Translations under genes and position numbers: made by a program
The notes under the pieces: model-generated
What the model saw: the letters and a program-made list of their open reading frames with translations, nothing else
What the model was told of the DNA's origin: nothing
The model's database searches: none
Source: Rhipicephalus microplus
Lineage: Eukaryota; Arthropoda; Arachnida; Ixodida; Ixodidae
Direction of reading: 5' to 3'
NCBI RefSeq assembly: GCF_043290135.1
Contig: NW_027464588.1
Coordinates: 4,043,501-4,107,500, forward strand
Length of the DNA stretch: 64,000 nucleotides
Shown here: positions 22,281 to 31,800 of the stretch, one piece after another
How the letters are laid out: each line of letters opens with the position of its first letter
How positions within the stretch are numbered: position 1 is the stretch's first letter

Positions 22281-22457
22281 CTCTCGGAAATGAGACTGGT
22301 GACACATATTCGAAACGCCGTGGATGGTCTGAGGATGCCTGGCATACCGTTTTATCGCGTAGGCAAAAGAAAAACCAGTTAGAAAAGCAGCAATCACAGA
22401 AGTAGAAGGCTGTGAACGCGAACAAGAAATTGGAGAGCGATCCACCCACCGAAAAAC
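22281..22457 (+). pseudogene. LINE ORF1 N-terminal fragment
   Basis: One frame reads GWSEDAWHTVLSRRQKKNQ followed by KQQSQK, the Trp-containing start and Lys/Gln-rich segment typical of I-clade ORF1 N-termini in this window's families. The fragment ends at CCGAAAAACAAAAAAA, where a microsatellite-bearing repeat takes over. The identification rests on a short motif. Confidence 0.4.
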
Positions 22458-22464
22458 AAAAAAA

Positions 22465-22830
22465 TTGGCAGCATATCCACGAAGTGAATGATGGAGAGTG
22501 GGGCAAAGCATTCTTACGTCCATTCGTTCTAGCTTCCGTCCGCTCATGCGCCCGTCTGTGTGACCATCCATGCGTCCATTCGCCCATCCATGCGTGCGTC
22601 TGTTCGTGCGTCCGTCCCTGCATTCGTCCATGCATCCGCCCCTGCGTCACTTCATGCGTCCATCCATGCATCTGTCTGTGTGTCCATTCATCCATCTATT
22701 CAGCACTCCAAGTACCACTATCTCGCATCTTTTCATCATATATTCCCCATATAAAAGCACAGCCATCCAGCAGACATTCCAAGGACCAAACGAGAGGCGG
22801 CACACGCGCGCTTTCTTACGGCTTGCGCTT
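22465..22830. repeat. Composite repeat with TCCA/TCCG-type microsatellite, copy 1
   Basis: It starts with GCATATCCACGAAGTGAATG (about 22473), which recurs at about 31243. 22540-22705 is a degenerate tetranucleotide repeat of TCCA, TCCG and TCCC units. 22712-22735 (GTACCACTATCTCGCATC) and AAACGAGAGGCGG near 22790 have counterparts in copy 2 (31440 and 31742). It carries no coding function. Confidence 0.7.
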
Positions 22831-22848
22831 CGGGTCTACTTCCCACCT

Positions 22849-22864
22849 TTAAAGGGCCACTCAC
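22849..22864 (+). repeat. Left terminal inverted repeat
   Basis: TTAAAGGGCCACTCAC, the exact reverse complement of 24838-24853. Confidence 0.85.
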
Positions 22865-23223
22865 CAGGCCCCAAACCAAATTTTAGTTAGACAGTGGAAG
22901 TTGTTGGGTGTTCGATGAGGAACGTATTGCCACAAAAAGTTTTGGAATCGGTTCTTTACGAGCGGAGAAAACATGTTTTTTAAAGTGGCGCGAAACGAGG
23001 GTGAGAGGATACGAGCTCAAAACCCTTTCCGCTCCTCCGTGTAGCCTTCGCAAGCGAAACCTCTTCCCCGCGCTCTCTGGCGTCCGACCAAGAGGTGACG
23101 TTCGCATGACGTGCCCGAACAAGCCCTGCCCCCGTGCACGCGAACAACATTGCTTTGTTGACCAGCGTTATTTTATGATCTTCTGCCTGTTTCTGCGGGA
23201 TTGTTTGGAAACGCTGGCTTAGA

Positions 23224-24295
23224 TTAGATTGGATAAACTTTTATTTGGTCCTCCAAAACACAGATCGCCGTTTTGCGGGCAGCTTTCACGTGGGGACTGA
23301 GATGCCAAGCTCCTCAGCCGCCTCGCGGGCTTGGTGGACAGCCCAGAGCTGATCTGCCAAGGATAAGCTGCGGATTGCCGCCTCCCATCTCGCAGAGGTG
23401 ATGTTCAATATATGAGCGAATTTGGTGCACTGCCAGAGCATGTGTTCTAATGAAGATATTTCCCCACAATGTGGACAAAGTTTACTTGAGTATAAGTCAG
23501 GGTACATGATGTGTAACATTTTCAAAGCAGGGTACATCCGCGTTTGCAAAAGCCCCATTGTAAGTGATTGGGGCTGGGTTAGATTTTTCTGAGGTGGAGG
23601 GAAAATCCTTCTTGACAGGTAGAAATGTTTAGTGAGCTCATTATATGTTATAAGAATTTCCCGGTCATCCCCTTCACCGGTAGAACGCATCCCGAGGGAA
23701 GCGCGGTTGGAGAGTGCTCGCGCCGCCTCGTGTGCTGCTTCATTGAGATTGGGAGGGGAATCGTTGATTTGCCCAAGGTGAGCTGAGAACCAACTCAGAA
23801 GATGATGCGTTATGTTCTTGCCTTGCAGTATTCTCAGCGTTTGTTCAGAGACTGTCCTCTTGGTGAACGCCCATAGTGCTGCCATGGAATCACTGTAGAC
23901 GACTTCAATGTTATCCATCTTGAGTGCTAAGGCGATGGCCACCTGTTCCGCAATGATTGGGTCTTTCGTCCTGACCGTCGCTGAGTTGACGACATGGCCA
24001 GCCCCATCCACCACCACTGCCACAAACGCTTTCTCATGGGCGTAGGAAGCCACGTCAACAAATTCCTCGTTTGAGACTTGACGAAGTATAGTCCTGACCC
24101 TCGCTACTCTTCTTCCGATCTTGTGTTCTAGATGCATGTTTCTTGGTATAGGAGACACCGTGATATTCTCCCTGATGTTGTTGGGGATATCATTGTTATT
24201 GTGCCTGATTGCCATTGGGTGTTGGCCCAGCTTCTGCAGGATCATTCTCCCCGACCTTGTGGTTGATAACCTTGCAAACTGTGCTCTCTCTTAAA
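23224..24295 (-). mobile_element. LINE-3: 5'-truncated I-clade LINE inserted in the TIR element
   Basis: An 11-bp duplication, GCTGGCTTAGA, flanks it at 23213-23223 and 24296-24306. On the minus strand it contains the RNase H, the C-terminal zinc segment and a 3' UTR ending AATAAAAGTTTATCCAATC, with an ATCTA-type simple tail. The 5' part (ORF1, endonuclease, RT) is missing, the usual result of incomplete target-primed reverse transcription. Confidence 0.85.
23286..24245 (-). pseudogene. LINE-3 ORF2 C-terminus (RNase H and CCHC-like segment)
   Basis: A 319-codon frame without internal stops covers the RNase H domain, with VVVDGAG, AEQVAIALAL and VVYSDSMAAL providing acidic residues. It then reads HLGQINDSPPNLNEAAHEAA and a zinc-type C-terminus, CPHCGEISSLEHMLWQC. 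RNase H removes RNA from the RNA/DNA hybrid. The frame is open, but the fragment lacks RT and a promoter of its own, so it is a dead-on-arrival copy. The long open frame suggests it is younger than LINE-2. Confidence 0.8.
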
Positions 24296-24837
24296 GCTGG
24301 CTTAGACGCGGTAGAATACATGAGCACAATGAGTGCGCGAACGCGTAGGAGCGTTCCACGGCGGTCGTCTGCTCAATGCGCTGACCGAGAAACCCGAACA
24401 CATGGGAAACGCTGGCACATTAGCCCCACATATCGTAGCATTTCAAGAGCAAAATGTAAGAAAAACGTGCACAATTCTTTAATGCGTCTCAATATTTATT
24501 TCAAGTTTTATACATCTCCTAAAGCAACAAATACATAAACTACGTATAGTGTGTCAAATATTTTTCGTCATGTCACGTGGTATACTGTTGAAAACGTCAG
24601 AGCAAAGTCGTCTATGTAGAGGACCAACGTGACCGCAGTGCTGTGTGCGTAGGGCCATTCCTACGCCCACGTCATGCACTCATTCTCTACGCGTGCGCCA
24701 GTAGAGGGGAGGGCGAGCCGCTTTCATCTTGAAATTTAACCCATTTCCAAGGCGCGTAGCTTTGCGAATTTTGGTAGACGTGATCATGAACGCCTCGTCT
24801 ACGCATTGGGCTTGTGAGCTCAAAATTGTGAAACCTT

Positions 24838-24853
24838 GTGAGTGGCCCTTTAA
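24838..24853 (-). repeat. Right terminal inverted repeat
   Basis: GTGAGTGGCCCTTTAA, the exact reverse complement of 22849-22864. Confidence 0.85.
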
Positions 24854-24859
24854 CCACCT

Positions 24860-25249
24860 CGAGGTCATTGTATATATTAGTTTACTGTATTCATAGCACT
24901 GCGGCCCAACGCTCGCTAAACCTTTTTAAAACCTAGAGGTTACGCCCAGCGAGTATGACATAGCAACCCTTTTTTTGTCTTCTCTGCGTCGTTGAACAAT
25001 AAAAAATTCGCAGCATGCACGTTGACTAAAAGCCGCATTCTCCTGTCTCCCATTCCCCCTTAGCAGCCATTGGCATGTACATTGAGCACTATCTTTTATT
25101 GTTCAAAATGCACCGAAGAAATCTCTCACCGGCACCACCTTGAGCGAGCCTCCTTATAGCGGCACCCGGGATCACCGGGTGCCGCTATAAGTAGGCTCGG
25201 TCCTGAATCATGAAGCCACGCAGAGTTTCCAACGGAGAAAGCAACGCGG
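24860..25249. other. Non-coding stretch containing a 53-base hairpin
   Basis: No gene is seen. It contains two T-rich stretches and the hairpin listed next. Confidence 0.4.
25146..25198. repeat. Hairpin with 24-base arms
   Basis: 25146-25169 and 25175-25198 are inverted with one mismatch around a 5-base loop (GATCA). The arms contain TATAGCGGCACCCGG. It may be a small foldback element or a microRNA-type hairpin; sequence alone does not decide. Confidence 0.7.
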
Positions 25250-26656
25250 CCTACCTCCTCTACCAAAACAGGACATCAAGATTATCCTGTGGCCACATAA
25301 GGGTCTCTGGGTTAGAAACGTAGTGGGACAGGAACTCCTCAAGGCTGTGATAGATGCCTGCCACTGAATTTTCAATGGCAATGAATTTCTGTTGCGGATT
25401 TACCCAGCGTCGAACGTTGTCATCCTATCTACGCCATGCATGGAGGTAGCGAGTATAGGCTGCGAGGTATCAGTCAATTAAAGATCAGGGAAAAAATCCA
25501 CGCTTTTAATGTATACGTGGCCGACCGAAAGGGCGTCTTGCGGGGAATCGTACATGGAATACCGACCGGGACTTCGCAAGATGAACTAATGGAGAACCTA
25601 CGTGTTCGGACTCAAGGGGTGAATATCGAGAGAGCAAGAATGTTGGGCTCGTCTAAAACGGCGACTATCGCATTCACGGACATTGTGCTACCGAGGAGCG
25701 CATACATAATGTGTGCCGAGTTAATCTGCTACCCCTACAAGCCAACGGTACAGGTGCGCAAGATATGCCTCCTAACTGGACACCATACGGACGTCTGTCG
25801 AACTCCCAAGTCAATGTACGTCTTAGGAGCGAGGTAAGAGAACGAATGCAAGGACACGACTACATGCCCAAGTGTGTCATCTGTGACGATGAACACCCCA
25901 TGGGGTCAAGTCGTCAAGTCGTCAAGTCAAAAACTTAAGTCGTCCCTCCTCCAAGAAATTGAGAACAGATCAGCCAAAAAACTGGGTTGCCAAACCTGAA
26001 TGTACCGGCGATGCGAGTCGTCCGGAGAATAACCTCCACTAAGGCTAGACATGCCTCGACGGTTCAGCTGGCACCGGCAGGAACAGCGCCAGTCAAGGTC
26101 AAGTTCACGGTTCCGATCGAGATCCCAGTCAAGGTCACGATCGAGATCTCGTTCAAGGAGTGACAGGCAACATCATACTAACACGGCACCTCCGGCCCCG
26201 TGGAAATCGAGCTTAAAGAACCAACGAAAGCACCGCGCACCTCCGGCCGAGATAGGTTCCTGCCAGGAATCCCAAGACACCCTAGCCGCTGGCCGGACAA
26301 ACATAAATCAGGTGAGCTTTGCGGGGGCAGTGTCTTCCAATGCTCCTATAGCAGAAAATCCACAATATAAGAAAAAAATGGAAGATAATAAGAGCTTGAC
26401 TCAAGAAGTCAAACAGCTAAAGGAACAGATGGGCGAAGAGGAAAATAACTTACAGGCAGCAATATCTTCATTAGAAAAACGGCTAGAGGCTAAACTACGA
26501 CCGCCAAACGCGACAGAAAAAGCTGCAGAATGTATGCAGAACACGACATATCAACAGTCAATAAAACCCACCATTCCGGGGGCAGCGTGGCGTCGGCTGA
26601 AGTTGAGGAAGGGATGATGTACGCAGGTACAACCACCCCTACCCCAAGCTCGACAG
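25250..26656 (+). pseudogene. LINE-4 ORF1, main part
   Basis: The first segment (from about 25250) reads QDIKIILWPHKGLWVRNV and contains a TGA near 25366. A shift near 25440 leads to a frame with the domain before the zinc knuckles (ADRKGVLRGIVHGIP). Zinc knuckle remnants lie around 25770-25900 (CVICDDEHPMG). 26051-26160 encodes an Arg/Ser repeat (SRSQSRSRSRSRSRS), then a coiled-coil-like stretch (LTQEVKQLKEQMGEEENN). It is the RNA-binding protein of the element. Three or more shifts and stops break it. The last codons read through the 15-bp duplication into 29473. Confidence 0.65.
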
Positions 26657-27050
26657 AGAGTGAGAGAGAGAAAGAAACTTCACTGGGAATAAAAAAGGTG
26701 GTTGGCTAGGATCTAGATAGGTGGGGCCCCATGTCCCAGGCCCCACTGGCTTGCGCCATCTGCCGGATGTGGTCCAGGAGTGCTAGTTGCTTTTTCGGGT
26801 CCGAGCTAGCAAGGAGTGCCTTCCATTGCTCTAAGGAGTTATTTATTCTATACATACGCTGTAAGCGATCCAGTTCATTTGGCTGTTTAGAACAGCTCTA
26901 CGAGATATGGTATAGGTTCGATGGCGAGTAACGACATCACAGACCATCACGCCCATACAAAGCTGGATGAATTTTGCACAGTCGTAATAAATTTCGATTA
27001 ACTCCCGTTTGAATTTTGTGGAGGTCTATGGCGTCTCCCCTTTAGGAGAT
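26657..27050 (-). pseudogene. LINE-5: I-clade LINE 3' end (C-terminal ORF2 fragment)
   Basis: Read on the minus strand this matches the C-terminus of LINE-8 (47270-47560): SWSCAKQPNELDRLQRM, then ASSDPKKQLALLDHIRQMA. It ends in AATAAA-type sequence and a CT-rich tail (AGAGTGAGAGAGAG on the plus strand), as in LINE-8 and LINE-9. The tail abuts the left 15-bp duplication, so this is the 3' end of the insertion into LINE-4. Confidence 0.7.
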
Positions 27051-27059
27051 TTGTTATTC

Positions 27060-27859
27060 TCCATCGATTGTTATTTTGCTCACTGCCTTTCCCAAAGCCT
27101 ACTTAGGCTTCGGACTTAATGTCTTTATTAGCATAATTGTAATGCAATCTGGGCCTGTTGATGTACTGCTAGGGACGCTTTTCTCAGTTCTTTCCCACTT
27201 TTGTTGTGAAAATGAAGCCATTGCACCACTTGATTCATCCTTGTCTCTTGTGGCACATAAAGCACTTCTTTGTTGAAAATTTTCTGTCACCCTGGTCCTT
27301 ATATATTTAATAACTTCGTCCCCTTCTAGCCTAGCACCTTGAGCTGTAGATATAAACCTCTGCTCTCGGCTCGTCTCATTTCTTAGGTAGTTTAGATGGT
27401 TCCAAAACTTCGCAGCTGCCTTTCTATCTTTTTTATGTACTTCTACCAGGCACTGAGCTCCCTTTCTTCTAATCTTTTCATTGATCAGAAGGGATGCATC
27501 CCTTCTACAGCTTAGAAAGATTGCCTATTCTCTTTCAACATCATCTGGCGGTTCACCTCGCTGTTTAGCCCGTCTGTGTTCCCTAGAGGCTTCCTGGCGC
27601 TTTGCTATGGCTCTTTTAACCTCCTCATCTCACCAACTTTTCTGTTTGTGTCTTATTTTCCAGGGTGACTTGTCACGTGCCTTAGCAAGCTCTAGCTCAT
27701 ACAGTCTAATTAGATTCGTGTATGTCCACACTGTTTTGCTAGCCTCAGTGATTACTTTATCAATTTCTTTAGTGGCGATTTCAATTTGCCTTTCTAAATA
27801 AAAATTTTTCTGTAGTTGCTCATATTGTCTCCTTCCCAACTTCACTGCTCTTCCAAAAC
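27060..27859 (-). pseudogene. LINE-6 ORF2 linker and start of RT
   Basis: Minus-strand frames read GRRQYEQLQKNFYLERQIEIA (27845 downward) and, at 27290 downward, QKWERTEKSVPSSTSTGPD followed by IMLIKTLSPKPK. The latter is the entry to the RT domain (STGPDGI block). Several stops interrupt. RT motifs downstream of this point are absent. Confidence 0.6.
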
Positions 27860-28712
27860 TTAGCTTGTACGTTTGTGATCCCTACCCAGCCTTCTGGAGC
27901 CACCTTCATCTATATACATTCCCCTTAGCTTTTCATACATCCTAGGTGACATCAGTGCGTAATCTATCGTCGACTGCAGCCTTCTTACCTCCCATGTTAT
28001 TTTCCCTTCACACTTCTCGGTACTGTTGCAAATGATCAAATCAAGCCTTTCACACATATCCATGATCATTTTGCTTTTCGGGTTGGTATACCCATCTATA
28101 TCTTCTATGTGCGCATTCATATCTCCTAGTATAATTATCTCGCACTCTCCTCCTAACTCCTGAATGTCATTTGATATACACCCTACCATTGCCTGCTTTT
28201 TCTCTCGAGACTTTGCTCCCGTCCACAAGTACACGAAACCAAGGAGTGTCTTTTGCCCTGCCACTTTCCTTTTTAGCTATAAATGTTCCTTGCACTTTTG
28301 CTTGACCCTTTACAGTCTGTACGTTTCTGAACGAATGCCCAATTACCACCCCCTTTCTGCTGCTTTCTGTTCTATTACAATATTCCCACGCGCAGTCCTC
28401 ATTGTTAGGAAAATGTTCCATGTCCCTGTGATGTGTTTTTACAAAACAGTATACCATCTGCCTCTCCTCCCTTAGCTGTTTTTGTATCTCTTCCCAGTTC
28501 AGCCTGTTCAAACCACCCTGCTTGTTAATATACCTTATGTCTGAATTGGCTCGGCGCTCGTGGCTACGTCTATTTCTGCCCCGGACTCTACCTATCTTAG
28601 ATACTGGTGCCCCTTTAAAATGGTATCTGTCCATACCACCTGTCAAAGAGTCTCCTGGTTGTTTTTTTTCGTTACTAGCTATCCTGCACCCGAAGGACCC
28701 ACTTGCCCCCAA
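27860..28712 (-). pseudogene. LINE-6 ORF2 endonuclease
   Basis: Two overlapping frames cover an APE-type endonuclease. The upstream part has QLREERQMVYCFVKTH and WEYCNRTESSRKGVVIG. The downstream part has YLWTGAKSREKKQAMV, IILGDMNAHIEDIDGY (the conserved GDxNAH), ICNSTEKCEGKITWEV and STIDYALMS, ending GRDHKR (the SDH position, changed to RDH). The enzyme nicks target DNA to prime reverse transcription. A frameshift near 28200 and the SDH change indicate inactivity. Confidence 0.7.
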
Positions 28713-28737
28713 AGAAAGCTACTGGGCGTCCTGCATG

Positions 28738-29410
28738 TCACCAACGTTCCTCATGACCTAGCCGCTCATCGCAGTGAATTTTGTCACGTTGAAAGCCACC
28801 CCACCTATGTACCTCTCTGTTTATTTCCCCCACCTGTAAGCCTTTTTCTCGACTCATCCGCCATATCTCTTGGTTTGCGTTGAGAACCGCTCTTTGCAGG
28901 TTGCTATCACGCACCGGTACCTCCAGTATCGTGCATACCGCTACCTGTACCGGAGGAGAAGTGGCGCGCATGTCATTGACGCCTTTCGCCAGTGTGCTTG
29001 CCAGTCCTGCTGCATCTTCATTTAAGACAGCGTTTAAACCATCTGAAATCATCACGAGGTTTTGTCTATCAGCTGTAGTTTTGAGTTTTGCGCTCACTTG
29101 TCTCATGACTGCTTCCAGATTGCATCATGAAAACGCCCCTACTGCAACTCTCTTGTCACGTCTTACCCTCTCTTTTTTAGCTTTTGTGCATCGATTTAAG
29201 TTCGAGTCCCGGCGATTATCATATGCTGTGACTTTTCAGCTGGAGCGTCCTGCACCTGGGGGTTACTTGCACCTGTGATGCCGGTGGCTTTGTCTCCTCC
29301 CAGCCCCACCACTACTTCACTGAAGCTGGGCGTTGCGACAATTGAACAGGCTGAGCCTGTCTTTTCCAAACGGGCTCTTTCTGTGCCTGTCTTTTCCAAA
29401 CTGGCTCTTT
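28738..29410 (-). pseudogene. LINE-6 ORF1 (SGNH-esterase-like)
   Basis: The main frame (29106 down to 28738) reads NLVMISDGLNAVLNED, VQVAVCTILEVPVRDSNLQ, NANQEIWRMSRE and a final DKIHCDERLGHE. This is the pattern of the ISGGLND and DGIH blocks in these ORF1 esterase domains. The upstream frame ends SQHMIIAGTRT at about 29196. The expected nucleophile block GDSN is lost because one G seems to be missing there, so the break falls on the catalytic serine motif. Further upstream a 10-residue repeat (KEPVWKRQAQ) occurs twice. The esterase role in transposition is not known. Confidence 0.6.
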
Positions 29411-29414
29411 CTGC
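29355..29414. repeat. 30-bp tandem duplication
   Basis: GCCTGTCTTTTCCAAACGGG and GCCTGTCTTTTCCAAACTGG start the two units at 29355 and 29385; both end CTCTTTCTG. It lies in LINE-6 ORF1 and keeps the frame. Confidence 0.85.
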
Positions 29415-29451
29415 GAAGACATGTCCGGATCCACCGGACATGTCTTCGCAG
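29411..29451. repeat. Hairpin with 18-base perfect arms
   Basis: CTGCGAAGACATGTCCGG and its exact reverse complement flank a 5-base loop (ATCCA). It lies at the 5' edge of LINE-6, close to the right copy of the 15-bp duplication. Confidence 0.8.
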
Positions 29452-29472
29452 CTTGGCGCCTGCCGGAGGTCT

Positions 29473-29702
29473 CCCCAAGCACGACAGTAAATAACCACAA
29501 CGAAATAACACAGCAAATACAGACGTTAGTAGACGAAAACAGGGAAGATATAACTAACGGTAATAAACTTCTAGTCGATTTCACGAATGAGATAAAATCT
29601 TTCGTCGGCGAGGAATTAAAAACTCAAAGGCAGAATATGAATGACTCTGTGAGCAGCTTGCAAAGGGCGAAAAACAAGTGCTCTTGCGCGACCTGCACTT
29701 GA
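29473..29702 (+). pseudogene. LINE-4 ORF1, C-terminal continuation
   Basis: From the right copy of the 15-bp word the frame reads SSTVNNHNEITQQIQ, TLVDENREDITNGNK and EEELKTQ-like charged sequence, then stops at 29700-29702. It has no sense as a separate gene but continues the coiled-coil C-terminus of ORF1 from 26656. Confidence 0.65.
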
Positions 29703-29730
29703 CATAGCAAACAATTCAAGGGGAATCACG

Positions 29731-31235
29731 ATGACGTGGAAGCACCCATACATCATGGCCAAAAATAACCAGAGAAGCGTGGAACAATTAGAGATCTGGC
29801 AGTGGAATTGCCGCACTTTTCACAAACGTGCCGTAGCAGTCCAGAGTTATATCAATGTGGCACCATTTAAACCCGGCGTTGTATGCTTGCAAAAAATTTA
29901 CGCCAGAATAGTGTAGCTCTTAGGCTAATATATTTTTCGGAAACCAAATTATCCCCACGCAGCGACGCTCGTGAGCAAGATGATTGTGGCAGCAAATGAG
30001 TACAAAGGAACGCTACAGATCAATCACCAAATTATCAGTTTATTCCCCCAAAAAAGAGGCAAAGCGAAGGCTCTAATGATGAACCTATACAGTCCCCCAA
30101 AAAACAAAGGCGAAGACTTCAATGAGCTTCATGCTGAGACGATTAAAATCGCAGGCAACAAGGACAGCCTATTGGTTTTGGGTGATTTTAACGCACCAGC
30201 ACCACATGGGATTGCACAAAAGACTCGCCGAAGGGAACGCGTCTTCGAAATGCTGCGTCTAGGCTGAGCCTGAATTTAATAACTCTCTCGATCACGTCCA
30301 CGAGAGTGGGCAACAGCGAATCTAAAGACATATTCGCCGACCTCACTTTCACCTTCAACCTCAAAGACGCATCCAGACCAAACCTGAGAGAAAATTTAGG
30401 AAGCGACCGTTACATTATAAGCGTCTTCATATCGGCTCCCAAACTGCGCAGATATATAGGCGACGTAGCAATCACAGATTGGACTGAGTTCAGGCAACGA
30501 GATCCTCCGCCCAACTCTGTATCGGAAATAATAGGTGCATGGCCGTAGTACACAAAGTCGGTACACGCAATTACTACGAAAAAATAGCCAGAACTGTAGA
30601 GATGCCAGCAGTAGACAGCCGTCTGCTACACTTATGGGAGAGCAGGCACAGCCTACCAAAGCGTTGGAAACGTCAACGCCTGATTGGGACACTACTACAT
30701 AGGATCGCTGCTGTTGCAGAGGAAGCAAACGACTATGCAAGCAAATTGGCAACTGAGAGATAGGTCAAGTTCTGCGATTCACTTCAGAACACACTGAGCA
30801 CTGCGAAAGCTTGGTCTATCCTAAGAAATATTCTTTATCCAGAGAAGTCCAAATCCACCACAAGCAGAACACTGCAGATTGTCTCAAAAACATTTCTGGG
30901 CACGGACGACGATTTCGTGAAAGCCCTCAAAGAGGAATATATTAGAGATAGTCCACCAAGTAAATCGGCTAATCACCTAACTTACAGCTGAGCTAGAAAT
31001 GAGAAACTAGACGAACCAAAAACAAAGGATGAGGCCTTTGCGGCAGCTCAGACAGCCAAGAAAAACACAGCCCCCGTAGAACAAATTTTAAATGTGACGA
31101 TAAGAAACCTTAGCAAAAAAGCCATCGAAGGCATGACAAAACAAGTCAATGAACACTATTGGCTTAAAGGGAAGGTCCCTGCAGATTGGAAAACTGCCAA
31201 AATTATAACCATTCCGAAACCCAGAAAAAAATGCC
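29731..31235 (+). pseudogene. LINE-4 ORF2 N-terminal half (endonuclease, linker, start of RT)
   Basis: The endonuclease starts EIWQWNCRTFHKRAV (about 29790). A TAG at about 29914 and shifts follow. Then come GTLQINHQ, NLYSPPKNKGEDFNEL, LLVLGDFNAPAPHG (GDFNA motif), and a later segment with LGSDRYII (SDH-like, His to Arg). 30539-30763 has the linker (LLHLWESRHSLPKRW). 31094-31235 gives the RT entry (LSKKAIEGMTKQVNEHYW, PADWKTAKIITIPKP). At least four stops are present. The frame ends at PKPRKK where repeat DNA takes over. Confidence 0.7.
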
Positions 31236-31236
31236 G

Positions 31237-31800
31237 CCATATCCACGAAGTGAATGATGATGAGTGGGCGAAGCTCTGGAGGTAAACCTGGTAAACCATG
31301 AATCCTCCGTACATTTTGCCCACTCGATTTTATTGCAACGCTCTTCCTAGCGTACGTCGCCGCACTATATCGAACGATGACACGTGCCATATGTGGCATC
31401 ATTTCTATTTTATAACAGCTCGCATCTTTCATAATCAACTACACGTACCGCCGTCTGGTTTATAACATCTTGCATCTTTTGGACGGGCGGACGGATGGAC
31501 GGACGGATGAACGGATGGACGGATGGATGGACGGACGGACGGACGGACGGACGGATGGACGGATGGACGGACGGACGGATGGATGGACGGATGGATGGAC
31601 GGACGGATGAACGGACGGACGGATGGATGGATGGATGGATGGATGAATGGATGGATGGATGGACGGACGGATGGACCGATGGACGGATGGATATGGCTGT
31701 ACCCTTTAGATCGGGCGGTGGCTAGCGTAATACTTAGAACTAAACGAGAGGTGGCTACATGCAGGGGACGCACAGCCCACGCCTTAAGGAGCTTCGCTCC
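31237..31800. repeat. Composite repeat with GGAC/GGAT microsatellite, copy 2
   Basis: It begins with the ATATCCACGAAGTGAATGATG word shared with copy 1. 31484-31690 is a tetranucleotide array of GGAC and GGAT units. After it, AAACGAGAGGTGG (about 31742) matches copy 1. A small palindrome, TTAAGGAGCTTCGCTCCTAA, is at about 31784. Confidence 0.75.

Larger units (their letters stand above)
22849..24853. mobile_element. Terminal-inverted-repeat DNA element (TTAA-ended), host of LINE-3
   Basis: The left end TTAAAGGGCCACTCAC (22849) and the right end GTGAGTGGCCCTTTAA (ends 24853) are exact 16-base inverted repeats. CCACCT flanks both sides (22843-22848 and 24854-24859). If TTAA is the target duplication, the piggyBac or Kolobok group is likely; if CCACCT is, another group. 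No transposase is present, so this is a non-autonomous element, about 0.93 kb without the inserted LINE. Confidence 0.75.
27060..29410 (-). mobile_element. LINE-6: CR1-type LINE with esterase-like ORF1
   Basis: On the minus strand the order is ORF1 with an SGNH-esterase-like domain, then APE endonuclease, then the start of RT. It lacks RNase H. CR1-group LINEs are known to carry an esterase domain in ORF1. The RT is cut at about 27060, where LINE-5 sequence begins. LINE-5 and LINE-6 share the same orientation and lie together between the two copies of the 15-bp word. Confidence 0.7.
25250..31235 (+). mobile_element. LINE-4: I-clade LINE split by an antisense insertion
   Basis: ORF1 (25250-26656) stops at a 15-bp word, CCCCAAGCTCGACAG (26642-26656). 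The word recurs with one change at 29473-29487, and from there ORF1 continues in a compatible frame (SSTVNNHNEITQQIQ), followed by ORF2 to 31235. Everything between is on the opposite strand. This is the expected picture for a LINE that landed inside another LINE. The 3' part of LINE-4 is lost at 31235, where a microsatellite-bearing repeat begins. Confidence 0.75.

Noticed and set aside
29190..29215. tRNA B-box-like word AGTTCGAGTCCCG
   Set aside because: On the minus strand the same bases are explained by the codons of the GDSN region in a CR1-type ORF1. No tRNA cloverleaf or SINE body surrounds it.
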